64,000 bases of DNA from Oscillibacter valericigenes (GTDB lineage Bacteria > Bacillota > Clostridia > Oscillospirales > Oscillospiraceae), in contig NZ_JAFBIS010000002.1 of the NCBI RefSeq assembly GCF_021531435.1, forward strand, positions 124,001-188,000. The letters are read 5' to 3'. Below the pieces are notes generated by a model. The model was given only the letters and a program-made list of their open reading frames with translations, did not search any database and was not told where the DNA came from. A program made the position numbers and the translations under genes. Positions 8,491-17,663 of the stretch are shown in pieces (the first letter of the stretch is position 1; every line of letters begins with the position of its first letter).

Positions 8491-8521
8491 TTTCACCCCT
8501 CAACAAAAGGAGGAACTTATT

Positions 8522-10315
8522 ATGAGCGAAGAAAACCTGTATACCTTTGAAAACGAGCAGTACCGCCGGACCTACTGGCACACCTGCTCCCATGTGCTGG
8601 CCCAGGCCATCAAGCGCCTGTGGCCTGAGACCAAGCTGGCCATCGGCCCCAGCATTGACAACGGCTTCTACTATGACCTGGACAGCGACGAGACCTTCAC
8701 CGCCGAGGATCTGGAGAAGATCGAGGCCGAGATGCGGAAGATCTGCAAGGAGAAGCTGAAGCTGGAGCGCTTTGAACTGCCCCGGGAAGAGGCCGTCAAG
8801 TTCATGGAGGAGAAGGGCGAGCCCTACAAGGTGGAGCTCATCAACGACCTGCCGGAGGACGCCGTCATCAGCTTCTACAAGCAGGGCGAGTTCACCGACC
8901 TGTGCGCCGGCCCCCACCTGGACTCCACCGGCCGCATCAAGGGCAACGGCATCAAGCTGACCGCCTGCAACGCCGCCTACTGGCGGGGCGATTCTTCCCG
9001 CAAGCAGCTCCAGCGCATCTACGGCATCGCCTTCCCCAAGAAGGAGGAGCTGGACGAGTACCTGGCTAAGCAGGCCGAGGCCCTGAAGCGGGACCATAAC
9101 AAGCTGGGCCGCGAGCTGGAGTATTTCACCACCGTGGACTCTATCGGCCAGGGCCTGCCCATTCTGCTGCCCAAGGGCGCCCGTGTCATCCAGCTCCTGC
9201 AGCGCTGGGTGGAGGACACCGAGCAGAAGGCCGGGTACCTGCTGACCAAGACCCCCCTGATGGCCAAGCGGGACCTGTACCGCATCTCCGGCCACTGGGA
9301 CCACTATCTGGACGGCATGTTCATCCTGGGCGACCCCTATGACGAGACCAAGGAGTGCTTCGCCCTCCGTCCCATGACCTGCCCCTTCCAGTATCAGGTC
9401 TATCTGAACCGCCAGCGCAGCTACCGCGACCTGCCCATGCGTCTGGGCGAGACTTCCACCCTGTTCCGCAACGAGGACTCCGGCGAGATGCACGGCCTCA
9501 TCCGCGTCCGCCAGTTCACCATTTCCGAGGGCCACCTGGTGCTCCGTCCCGACCAGCTGGAGGAGGAGTTCAAGGGCTGCCTGGACCTGGCGAAATACTG
9601 CCTGGGCACCGTGGGCCTGCTGGACAAGTGCACCTTCCGGTTCTCCCAGTGGGACCCCGCCAACCCCAACAACAAGTATGAGGGCACCGCCGAGCAGTGG
9701 GAGGAGGCCCAGCGGGTCATGGCCCAGATCCTGGACGACCTGGACGTGAAGTACACCATCGGCATCGACGAAGCCGCCTTCTACGGCCCCAAGCTGGACA
9801 TTCAGTACAAGAACGTCTACGGCAAGGAGGACACCCTGGTCACCATCCAGATCGACATGCTGCTGGCCGAGCGGTTCGGCATGTACTATATCGACGAGAA
9901 CGGCGAAAAGAAGCTGCCCTATATCATCCACCGCACCTCTCTGGGCTGCTACGAGCGCACCCTGGCCTACCTCATTGAGGAGTACGCCGGCGCCCTGCCC
10001 ACCTGGATGGCCCCCGAGCAGGTCCGCTTCCTGCCCGTCACCGACCGCGCCAGCGACTACTGCGCTGAGCAGGCGAAGAAGCTGGAGGCCCTGGGCTTCC
10101 GCGTGGAGGTGGACTACCGCAACGAGAAGATCGGCAAGAAGATCCGCGAGGCCCAGCTGGAGAAGATCCCCTACATGGTGGTGGTCGGCGACCGGGATAT
10201 GGAAAACGGCACCGTTTCTCCCCGTCACCGTGCCGACGGCGACCTGGGCGCTATGAGCATGGAGGACTTCACCGCCCTGCTGAAGGACGTTGTGGATTCC
10301 AAGGCCAAGAAGTAA
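8522..10315 (+). CDS. thrS: Threonyl-tRNA synthetase lacking the TGS domain
   Basis: A 597-residue class II synthetase that charges tRNA-Thr. It begins almost directly with the editing domain (H20 and H24 of HTCSH, C128 and H132 of CAGPH), so the usual N-terminal TGS domain of about 60 residues is missing. The catalytic core follows (MTCPFQYQVY region, motif 2 LFRNEDSGEMHGLIRVR region, motif 3 near the RTSLGCYER block), then the anticodon-binding domain. The start is ATG 8522, with AAGGAGG eight bases upstream; that this site is well placed argues the short N-terminus is real. Expression is under the T-box upstream. Confidence 0.96.
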   Translation: MSEENLYTFENEQYRRTYWHTCSHVLAQAIKRLWPETKLAIGPSIDNGFYYDLDSDETFTAEDLEKIEAEMRKICKEKLKLERFELPREEAVKFMEEKGEPYKVELINDLPEDAVISFYKQGEFTDLCAGPHLDSTGRIKGNGIKLTACNAAYWRGDSSRKQLQRIYGIAFPKKEELDEYLAKQAEALKRDHNKLGRELEYFTTVDSIGQGLPILLPKGARVIQLLQRWVEDTEQKAGYLLTKTPLMAKRDLYRISGHWDHYLDGMFILGDPYDETKECFALRPMTCPFQYQVYLNRQRSYRDLPMRLGETSTLFRNEDSGEMHGLIRVRQFTISEGHLVLRPDQLEEEFKGCLDLAKYCLGTVGLLDKCTFRFSQWDPANPNNKYEGTAEQWEEAQRVMAQILDDLDVKYTIGIDEAAFYGPKLDIQYKNVYGKEDTLVTIQIDMLLAERFGMYYIDENGEKKLPYIIHRTSLGCYERTLAYLIEEYAGALPTWMAPEQVRFLPVTDRASDYCAEQAKKLEALGFRVEVDYRNEKIGKKIREAQLEKIPYMVVVGDRDMENGTVSPRHRADGDLGAMSMEDFTALLKDVVDSKAKK

Positions 10316-10345
10316 AAAGCCGCTGCCTGAAGCGCAAACAGGAAC

Positions 10346-10377
10346 GATGCCCCCGGGCAAATGCCCGGGGGCATTTT
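10346..10377 (+). terminator. Intrinsic terminator after thrS
   Basis: A 12-bp stem ATGCCCCCGGGC / GCCCGGGGGCAT with a short AAA-type loop and TTTTT immediately after. It closes the single-gene thrS unit. The 120 bp beyond it, up to the pyc promoter, are AT-rich and show nothing else recognisable. Confidence 0.93.
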
Positions 10378-10497
10378 TACGCCAAAATGTCCGCAATACA
10401 AATACAATAGTCCTGTGTAAATAGACAAATAAATTAGGTAACCTTGCGTAAAAATATGGAATTTTTTCCGAAAATGCGCGTCTGCGGTAAAAAGCCA

Positions 10498-10527
10498 TTG
10501 CAACTGCCAAAATCAGAAGCGTATACT
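10498..10527 (+). promoter_or_regulatory. Probable promoter of pyc
   Basis: TTGCAA (10498-10503), 18-base spacer, TATACT (10522-10527), 53 bases before the pyc start. Confidence 0.65.
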
Positions 10528-10580
10528 GGTAAAAAATCAGGGTTACCATGGGCGGTTTATATGAAAGAGGAGGAAACTTT

Positions 10581-13500
10581 ATGAGCAGAATGTTCAAAAA
10601 GGTGTTGGTCGCGAACCGCGGCGAGATCGCTATGCGCATTTTCCGGGCCTGCCATGATCTGGACCTGCAGACCATTGCCATTTACTCCAATGAAGATACA
10701 TACAGCCTGTTCCGCACGGCTGCTGACGAGTCGTATCCCATTGGGGAGAATGAGAGCCCGCTGGGTGCGTATCTGAATATTGACCGCATCATCCGCCTGG
10801 CCAAAAAGCACGGCGCCGACGCCATCCATCCCGGCTACGGCTTCCTGTCCGAGAACGGCGACTTCGCCCGGGCCTGCGAGGAGGCGGGCATCCAGTTCAT
10901 CGGCCCCAGCTCCCGCATTCTGGATATGATGGGCGACAAGCTCTCCGCCAAGCAGATGGCGGTGGAGTGCGGCGTGCCCACCACACCCGGCACCACGGAG
11001 CCGCTGAAAAGCCGGCAGGAGGCCCAGAAGCTGGCCATGGAGTTCGGCTTCCCCGTCATTCTGAAGGCTGCGGCAGGCGGCGGCGGCCGTGGCATGCGCC
11101 GGTGCGACACCGTGGAGGAGGTCGGCGTCAACTTTGACCTGGTAAAGGCAGAGGCGAAGAAGGCCTTCGGCAACGACGACATCTTCATGGAGAAATTCCT
11201 GGTGGAGCCCAAGCACATCGAGGTCCAGATTTTGGGCGATGAGTTCGGCAATGTGGTCCATCTCTACGAGCGGGACTGCTCCCTCCAGCGGCGGTATCAG
11301 AAGGTGGTGGAGTTCACCCCGGCCTTCTCCGTGGCGCCGGAGGTGCGGCAGGCCCTTTACGACGACGCGGTCAAAATTGCCAAGCACGTCGGCTACGTCA
11401 ACGCGGGCACCCTGGAGTTCCTGGTGGATAAGGAAGGCCACCACTATTTCATCGAGATGAACCCCCGCATCCAGGTGGAGCACACCGTCACGGAGATGGT
11501 GACGGGCATCGACCTAGTGCGCTCCCAGATCCTGATCGCCGAGGGCCGTCCCCTCAGCGACCCGGAGATCGGCATTACCAGCCAGGCGGACGTCCACCAG
11601 AACGGCTATGCCATCCAGTGCCGCGTCACCACCGAGGACCCCGCCAACAACTTCGCTCCCGATACCGGCAAGATCACGGCCTACCGCTCCGCCGGCGGCT
11701 TCGGCATCCGGCTGGACGGCGGCAACGCCTATACCGGCGCGGTCATCTCCCCCTACTATGACTCCCTGTTGGTGAAGATCACCACCTGGGACAACACCTT
11801 TGAGGGCGTGTGCCGCAAGGCGGTCCGGGCCATCAACGAGGTCCACGTCCGGGGCGTCAAGACCAACATCGCCTTTATCACCAATATTCTGAAAAACCCA
11901 ACCTTTATGGCGGGCAAGTGCCACACGAAGTTCATCGACGAGACGCCGGAGCTGTTCCAGATCGACGAGAGCCAGGACCGGGCCACCAAGATGCTGAAAT
12001 ACATCGGCAATATCGTGGTGAAGGAGCAGGACGGCCACAAGTTCTACGATGCGCCCCGGTTCCCGCCGGTCACCGGAAACCGCCCCGACGGCCTGAAGCA
12101 GATGCTGGACGCCAAGGGCCCCAAGGCCGTTGCGGACTGGGTGCTGGACCAGAAGAAGCTGCTCATCACCGACACCACCTGCCGCGACGCCCACCAGTCC
12201 CTGCTGGCCACCCGGGTCCGTACCCGCGATATTGTGAAGGGCATGGAGGGCACCAGCGAGATCCTGGCGGACGCCTTCTCCCTGGAGTGCTGGGGCGGCG
12301 CCACCTTTGATGTGGCCTACCGCTTCCTCCACGAATCCCCCTGGGAGCGGCTGGACCTCATCCGCCAGAAGGCACCCAACCTGCTGCTGCAGATGCTCCT
12401 CCGGGGCGCCAACGCCGTAGGCTACACCAACTACCCCGACAACGTCATTCGGGAGTTCATCAAGGAGGCCGCCCGCTCCGGCGTGGATGTGTTCCGGGTG
12501 TTCGACTCCCTGAACTGGCTCCCCGGCATGGAAGTCGCCATGGACGAGGTGCTGAACCAGGATAAAATTTGCCAGGCCACCATCTGCTATACCGGCGACA
12601 TCCTGGACCCCAAGCGGGATAAATATACGCTGGACTACTATGTGAAGCTGGCGAAGGAATTGGAGCACCGTGGTGCCCATATGCTGGCCATCAAGGATAT
12701 GTCCGGCATCCTGAAGCCCTACGCCGCAAAGAAGCTGGTCTCCACACTGAAGCAGGAGATCGGCATCCCCATCCAGCTCCATACCCACGACACCTCCGGC
12801 AACCAGGTGGCCACCTGCCTGCTGGCGGCGGAGGCCGGCGTGGACGTGGTGGACCTGGCCATCAGCTCCATGGCCGGCATGACCAGCCAGCCCTCTCTGA
12901 ACGCCGTGGTTGCGGCCCTCCAGGGCACCGAGCGGGATACCGGATTGGACCTAGACCGTCTCCAGTACCTGACCGACTACTGGGAGGATGTACGCAAGCG
13001 CTACGATTCCTTCGAGGGCGGCATCAAGTGCAACAGCACCGACATCTACCGCTATGAGATCCCCGGCGGCCAGTACACGAACCTGAAGCCCCAGGTGGAA
13101 TCCCTGGGCCTGGGCAGCCGGTTCACGGAGGTCAAGGAGAACTACCGGAAGGTCAACGAGATGCTGGGCGACATCGTAAAGGTGACGCCCTCCAGCAAGA
13201 TGGTGGGCGACATGGCCATTTTTATGACCCAGAACGGCCTGACGCCGGAGAATATCGTGGAAAAGGGCGAGGGCCTGGCCTTCCCGGACAGCGCTGTCAG
13301 CTACTTCTCCGGCATGATGGGCCAGCCCGCCGGCGGTTTCCCCAAGGATCTGCAGAAGGTGGTGCTGAAGGGCAAGGAGCCGATCACCTGCCGCCCCGGC
13401 GAGCTGCTGCCGCCTGTTGATTTTGAGGCCAAGAAGAAAGAGATGCAGTCCTTTGACCCGAATCCCAGCTGGCGCGCCGTCCTCAGCTACTGCCTGTATC

Positions 13501-13997
13501 CCAAGGTAGTTGAGGACTACGTGAAGCAGCAGAAGGAGTACGGCTACATCATGCGCCTTGGCAGCCATGTGTTCTTCCACGGCCTGGCGGTGGGCGAGAC
13601 CAACAAGGTCAACATCGCCGACGGCAAGACCCTGGTCATCAAGTATCTGGGCCTGGGCGAGGTCGACAAGGAGGGCATGCGCACCGTCAGCTTTGAGCTC
13701 AACGGCATCCGCCGGGACGTGCAGGTGCCGGACGAAGCGGCCCAGAAGAGCATCGTCAAGGTGCCCATGGCGGACCCGGAGGACAAGAGTCAGGTGGGTG
13801 CTTCCATCCCCGGCGCGGTGAGCAAGGTCAGCGTCAAGGTGGGCGACCGGGTGGAGAAAAACCAGACCCTGGTCACCATCGAGGCTATGAAGATGGAGAC
13901 CGCCATCACCGCCCGCATGGACGGTACCGTCGCATCCATTGAGATCAAGGAGGGCGACACCGTGAAGGGCGGCCAGCTGCTGCTGACGATCCAATAA
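10581..13997 (+). CDS. pyc: Pyruvate carboxylase, single chain
   Basis: A 1138-residue biotin enzyme converting pyruvate, bicarbonate and ATP to oxaloacetate, an anaplerotic step. Biotin carboxylase occupies about residues 1-450 (KVLVANRGEIAMRIFRA at the N-terminus, glycine-rich AAAGGGGRGMR ATP loop). The carboxyltransferase TIM barrel spans about 530-830 (DTTCRDAHQSLLATR near its start), and the biotin carrier domain is C-terminal with biotin-accepting K1104 in EAMKMETA. The start is ATG 10581, eight bases after GAGGAGG; an in-frame ATG at 10548 is too close to the -10 and lacks a ribosome site. Length and domain order are normal. Confidence 0.97.
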   Translation: MSRMFKKVLVANRGEIAMRIFRACHDLDLQTIAIYSNEDTYSLFRTAADESYPIGENESPLGAYLNIDRIIRLAKKHGADAIHPGYGFLSENGDFARACEEAGIQFIGPSSRILDMMGDKLSAKQMAVECGVPTTPGTTEPLKSRQEAQKLAMEFGFPVILKAAAGGGGRGMRRCDTVEEVGVNFDLVKAEAKKAFGNDDIFMEKFLVEPKHIEVQILGDEFGNVVHLYERDCSLQRRYQKVVEFTPAFSVAPEVRQALYDDAVKIAKHVGYVNAGTLEFLVDKEGHHYFIEMNPRIQVEHTVTEMVTGIDLVRSQILIAEGRPLSDPEIGITSQADVHQNGYAIQCRVTTEDPANNFAPDTGKITAYRSAGGFGIRLDGGNAYTGAVISPYYDSLLVKITTWDNTFEGVCRKAVRAINEVHVRGVKTNIAFITNILKNPTFMAGKCHTKFIDETPELFQIDESQDRATKMLKYIGNIVVKEQDGHKFYDAPRFPPVTGNRPDGLKQMLDAKGPKAVADWVLDQKKLLITDTTCRDAHQSLLATRVRTRDIVKGMEGTSEILADAFSLECWGGATFDVAYRFLHESPWERLDLIRQKAPNLLLQMLLRGANAVGYTNYPDNVIREFIKEAARSGVDVFRVFDSLNWLPGMEVAMDEVLNQDKICQATICYTGDILDPKRDKYTLDYYVKLAKELEHRGAHMLAIKDMSGILKPYAAKKLVSTLKQEIGIPIQLHTHDTSGNQVATCLLAAEAGVDVVDLAISSMAGMTSQPSLNAVVAALQGTERDTGLDLDRLQYLTDYWEDVRKRYDSFEGGIKCNSTDIYRYEIPGGQYTNLKPQVESLGLGSRFTEVKENYRKVNEMLGDIVKVTPSSKMVGDMAIFMTQNGLTPENIVEKGEGLAFPDSAVSYFSGMMGQPAGGFPKDLQKVVLKGKEPITCRPGELLPPVDFEAKKKEMQSFDPNPSWRAVLSYCLYPKVVEDYVKQQKEYGYIMRLGSHVFFHGLAVGETNKVNIADGKTLVIKYLGLGEVDKEGMRTVSFELNGIRRDVQVPDEAAQKSIVKVPMADPEDKSQVGASIPGAVSKVSVKVGDRVEKNQTLVTIEAMKMETAITARMDGTVASIEIKEGDTVKGGQLLLTIQ

Positions 13998-14172
13998 CAG
14001 ATGCTCCGCCTGGGCGGGCGTTCTGTATAAAAGGTGGATGCATATTCTACCGGCTTTTATGTAAAATGACGTCCTTCGCAGGAGGCCCGTCAAAAAATGC
14101 AGAACGGAACCCCCGAAATGCAAGGCGAATGTCAACAACTTGCATATAAACCAAAGGAATTCGAAAAAATGC

Positions 14173-14201
14173 TTGAAAAATGAATTGATATGCGGTATGA
14201 T
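14173..14201 (+). promoter_or_regulatory. Promoter of the TRAP transporter operon
   Basis: TTGAAA (14173-14178), 17-base spacer, TATGAT (14196-14201). The preceding 175 bp after pyc contain weak inverted repeats (for example around 14026-14058) but no convincing terminator. Confidence 0.75.
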
Positions 14202-14249
14202 ATGCAAGGTATTACAAGCCCCATACCAAATATGAAAAGAGGATTTATG

Positions 14250-15275
14250 ATGAAAAAGTTTCTGTCTTTGCTGATGGCCGTCATGATGATGGCTACCGTC
14301 CTGGCCGGCTGCGGCGGCGGTAAGACTGCTGAGCAGCCTGCCGACACCAAGGAGCCCGCTCAGGAAGAGACCCAGGCTCCCGCCGCCACCGGCAGCGACC
14401 TGACCTTTACCACCGGCGGTTCCTCCGGCACTTACTACGCCTTTGGTTCCGTGCTGGCCGGCCAGATCAGCGACTGCACCGGCTCCAAGATCACCGCTGT
14501 CGAGGGCAAGGGCTCTCAGGGCAACATTGAGCTGATGGATATGAACGGCGCCCAGCTGGGCCTGGTTCAGTCCGACGTTATGAGCTACGCGTACAGCGGC
14601 ACCAACCTGTTCGCCGAGACCGGCAAGGTTGACTGCTTCTCCACCGTGGCAGCCCTGTACATGGAGCAGGTCCAGATCGTCACCTGCGATCCCAGCATCA
14701 AGACCGTGGCTGACCTGAAGGGCAAGAACGTGTCCATCGGTGACTCCGGCTCCGGCGTGTACTACAACGCCATCGACGTTCTGGGCGCTTACGGCCTGAC
14801 CGAGCAGGACATCAACCCCACCTACCAGGGCTTCGGCGACAGCGCTGACGCTCTGAAGGACGGCAAGATCGACGCGGCCTTCGTGGTTGCCGGCGCTCCC
14901 ACCACCGCTGTTACCGAGCTGGCCAGCGCCAAGGACGTCTATCTGGTGAGCCTGGACGACGAGCACATCGACGCCCTGCTGGCCAAGTCCCCCTATTACA
15001 GCAAGTATGTGATCCCCGCTGATACTTACGGCCTGGATTCCGACACGACCACCGTGGCCGTCGGCGCCGTGGTCATCGCCCGTGACGACGTCTCCGAGGA
15101 CGACATCTACAACTTCTGCTCCGGCGTGTTTGAGCATATCGACGAGATCACCGCTGTCCATGCCAAGGGCGCTGAGCTGAGCCTGGACTTCGCCACCTCT
15201 GTCACCTCCGTTCCCTATCATCCCGGCGCTGCCAAGTACTTTGCCGAGAAGGGCATCGACGTTCCTACCAAGTAA
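14250..15275 (+). CDS. TRAP transporter solute receptor, TAXI family, lipoprotein
   Basis: A 341-residue extracytoplasmic substrate-binding lipoprotein that delivers its ligand to the fused TRAP permease downstream. The signal peptide ends in the lipobox VLAGC with lipidated C21; an Ala/Pro/Glu-rich linker follows. The TAXI signature TFTTGGSSGTYYAFG begins near residue 51. Two adjacent ATGs (14247, 14250) exist; 14250 is preferred because AGAGGA then has a six-base spacing. The ligand is unknown; characterised TAXI systems often move dicarboxylates or amino acids, which is only a family-level guess. Confidence 0.92.
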   Translation: MKKFLSLLMAVMMMATVLAGCGGGKTAEQPADTKEPAQEETQAPAATGSDLTFTTGGSSGTYYAFGSVLAGQISDCTGSKITAVEGKGSQGNIELMDMNGAQLGLVQSDVMSYAYSGTNLFAETGKVDCFSTVAALYMEQVQIVTCDPSIKTVADLKGKNVSIGDSGSGVYYNAIDVLGAYGLTEQDINPTYQGFGDSADALKDGKIDAAFVVAGAPTTAVTELASAKDVYLVSLDDEHIDALLAKSPYYSKYVIPADTYGLDSDTTTVAVGAVVIARDDVSEDDIYNFCSGVFEHIDEITAVHAKGAELSLDFATSVTSVPYHPGAAKYFAEKGIDVPTK

Positions 15276-15297
15276 GACGTTTAGGAACTGTTAAAAA

Positions 15298-15412
15298 TCG
15301 ATAAAACCCTCCGAGAGGCTGCGGCGGGCTATGCCCGCCGCAGTCCCTTGTCGGTTTTACGAGGCGGATGAGTTTCCGCGGAAAACGGCGGAAAGTCATG
15401 CGTTTCGTAAAA
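15298..15412 (+). promoter_or_regulatory. Structured spacer with mutually exclusive helices between receptor and permease
   Basis: The segment 15353-15362 can pair with 15298-15308 (ten pairs, one bulge), enclosing a perfect 11-bp hairpin at 15319-15343. Alternatively its part 15355-15362 can pair with 15405-15412 (eight pairs), enclosing a second hairpin around TTTCCGCGGAAA. Both cannot form at once. No T run makes either a classic terminator. The likely effect is to lower or tune permease expression relative to the receptor, or to protect the receptor mRNA 3' end. Confidence 0.5.
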
Positions 15413-15441
15413 GAATCTGGTGAGAAAGTGAGGAAAGCAGC

Positions 15442-17457
15442 ATGAGCTTTTGGAAAAAAAGTGAAAAAGCTCCCGTAAACACTGCTCCGGCGGAGGACGC
15501 CTCCACCGGTACGGCCGCCGATGTGGAAGCGGTTATGAAAAAATACGACAGGGAGTCCAATACCCGCGTGTGGGAGGGAAAGCCTAAGCTGGTGGTTCGT
15601 ACCTTCATGGTGTTCTTCTCCCTGTGGAGCATCTATGTCACGCTGTTCAGCACCGCCCTGCCGGAGGTTCGGCTGAGCCTGTTCCTGGGCATGGTGCTGC
15701 TGATGGGCTACCTGAATTTCCCGGCCCGGAAGAACCATGTGAAAGTGAACTCCATGCCCTGGTACGACATCCTCATTATGGTGCTGGGCTCCGGTGCGTT
15801 TTTCTATTACGCCATTAACGCGCAGAAGATCATCAAGCTGTCCCTGCGGGCGGCCAAGGACCCGCTGCTGCTGGTTTTGGGCGTGGTGGGCATCATCGCG
15901 CTGATCGAGCTGTGCCGCCGCAGTGTGGGCCTGCCCATTTTGTGCGTGGTGGGCGCCCTGCTGGTGTACACCTTCACGAAGGTGCAGCCCCAGCTGGTGA
16001 TTTATAACCTGTTCTACACCACCTCCGGCGTGATGAACACGCCCATCAATGTCTGCGCCAAGTACATCGTGGTGTTCATCATCTTCGGCGCGTTCCTGGA
16101 GCGGACCGGCATCGCCCAGTTCTTCATTGACCTTGCCAACTCCGTTGCAGGCGCCTCCGCCGGCGGCCCCGCCAAGGTGGCCGTCATCTCCTCCGCCCTG
16201 TGCGGCATGGTGTCCGGCTCCTCCGTGGGCAACACCGTCACCACCGGCTCCGTCACCATCCCCATGATGAAAAAGACGGGCTATAAGGGCGAGTTCGCCG
16301 GCGCTGTGGAGGCCGCCGCCTCCACCGGCGGCCAGATCATGCCCCCCATCATGGGCGCCGCCGCGTTCCTGATGGCGGAGTATATGGGCATCAGCTACGC
16401 CACGGTGGCCGTGAAGGCCATCCTGCCCGCGGTTTTGTATTTCACCGGCATTTACATCGCCGTCCATCTGGAGGCCAAGAAGCTGGGATTGAAGGGCATC
16501 CCCAAGGATCAGCTCCCCAAGTTCAGCATTTTGATTCGGAAGATCTATCTGCTGGCTCCTCTGGTGGTCCTGGTGGGCATGGTGGCCACCAATATGAGAA
16601 CGATGCAGTTCTCCGCCGCCATCGCGATCCTTGTGGCGATCCTGGTCAGCCTGCCGGATACCATTCGGGACAGCCGTCCCCAGGCAGGGGAGGAGGGCGG
16701 CTTCCTCAAGCACGCCCGGAATGCCTTGAAGAAGCTGTTCTTTATGTGCTTCAACGCTCTGGAGGCCGGCGGCAAGGGCACCATCACCGTTGCCGTGGCC
16801 TGCGCCATGGCCGGTATCGTGGCCGGCTGCATCACCGTTACCGGCCTCGCCTCCAAGCTGATCACCGCCATCGTGACGATCTCCGGCGGCCACGCCATGA
16901 TCGCCCTGGTGCTGACCATGCTGTGCTGCATCGTGCTGGGCATGGGCGTGCCTACCACCGCCAACTACTGCATCATGGCGGCTACCTGCGCGCCCATCCT
17001 GATCAAGATCGGCATCCCCACCGTGGCGGCCCACTTCTTCGTGTTCTACTTCGGCATCGTGGCGGACATCACCCCGCCCGTGGCTCTGGCAGCCTACGCC
17101 GGCAGCGCCATCGCCAAGGCCGACCCCATGAAGACGGGCTTCAACGCCACGAAGCTGGCTATCGCGGCCTTTATCGTGCCGTACATCTTCGCGCTGAACC
17201 CCGCCATGCTGTTTATCGACACCAATGCCTTCCAGGTGGTGCAGATCGTCATCAGCTCCCTCATCGGTCTGTTCGGTGTGGCTTCCGCCCTCAACGGCTT
17301 CCTGTACTGCAAGATCAACCCGCTGTTCCGCATCCTGCTGGTGGTCGGCGGTTTGGGTATGATGATCCCCGGCACGCTGACCGATGTGACGGGCCTCGTC
17401 ATCGTGGTCGGCATCGTGCTCTATCAGCGGATGTCCGCCAAGCGCCTGGCTGCGTGA
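15442..17457 (+). CDS. TRAP transporter fused permease (DctQM type)
   Basis: A 671-residue integral membrane protein fusing the small (DctQ-like) and large (DctM-like) TRAP subunits, as usual for TAXI systems. After a hydrophilic N-terminus of about 50 residues come some sixteen hydrophobic segments. Conserved DctM-type stretches such as GMVSGSSVGNTVTTG, AAASTGGQIMPPIMGAAAFLM and MGVPTTANYCIMA are present. It uses an ion gradient to import the ligand bound by the upstream lipoprotein. A GTGAGGAAAGC region precedes ATG 15442. Confidence 0.93.
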   Translation: MSFWKKSEKAPVNTAPAEDASTGTAADVEAVMKKYDRESNTRVWEGKPKLVVRTFMVFFSLWSIYVTLFSTALPEVRLSLFLGMVLLMGYLNFPARKNHVKVNSMPWYDILIMVLGSGAFFYYAINAQKIIKLSLRAAKDPLLLVLGVVGIIALIELCRRSVGLPILCVVGALLVYTFTKVQPQLVIYNLFYTTSGVMNTPINVCAKYIVVFIIFGAFLERTGIAQFFIDLANSVAGASAGGPAKVAVISSALCGMVSGSSVGNTVTTGSVTIPMMKKTGYKGEFAGAVEAAASTGGQIMPPIMGAAAFLMAEYMGISYATVAVKAILPAVLYFTGIYIAVHLEAKKLGLKGIPKDQLPKFSILIRKIYLLAPLVVLVGMVATNMRTMQFSAAIAILVAILVSLPDTIRDSRPQAGEEGGFLKHARNALKKLFFMCFNALEAGGKGTITVAVACAMAGIVAGCITVTGLASKLITAIVTISGGHAMIALVLTMLCCIVLGMGVPTTANYCIMAATCAPILIKIGIPTVAAHFFVFYFGIVADITPPVALAAYAGSAIAKADPMKTGFNATKLAIAAFIVPYIFALNPAMLFIDTNAFQVVQIVISSLIGLFGVASALNGFLYCKINPLFRILLVVGGLGMMIPGTLTDVTGLVIVVGIVLYQRMSAKRLAA

Positions 17458-17474
17458 TTTTACCCCGGCATCAG

Positions 17475-17503
17475 GACCGCTCCCAATCGGGAGCGGTCTT
17501 TTT
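17475..17503 (+). terminator. Intrinsic terminator of the TRAP operon
   Basis: A perfect 10-bp stem GACCGCTCCC / GGGAGCGGTC with an AATC loop followed by TTTTT. Confidence 0.95.
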
Positions 17504-17663
17504 GCGTAAATATGAAAAATTCCGGAACCATTTCGTCTCCTGAACCGTCTATATCCATATACAGGCTTTTGCGGAAACTGTAACCATTTTGTTGTTGTTT
17601 TGCAGAATAGACTGTACTACCATGAATCATACAGTTGTAACGACATATGAAGGAGAAACGGAT

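Noticed and set aside
8468-10681. Minus-strand open frame of 737 codons opposite thrS
   Set aside because: It crosses the thrS terminator and T-box and mirrors synthetase codons; no independent evidence.
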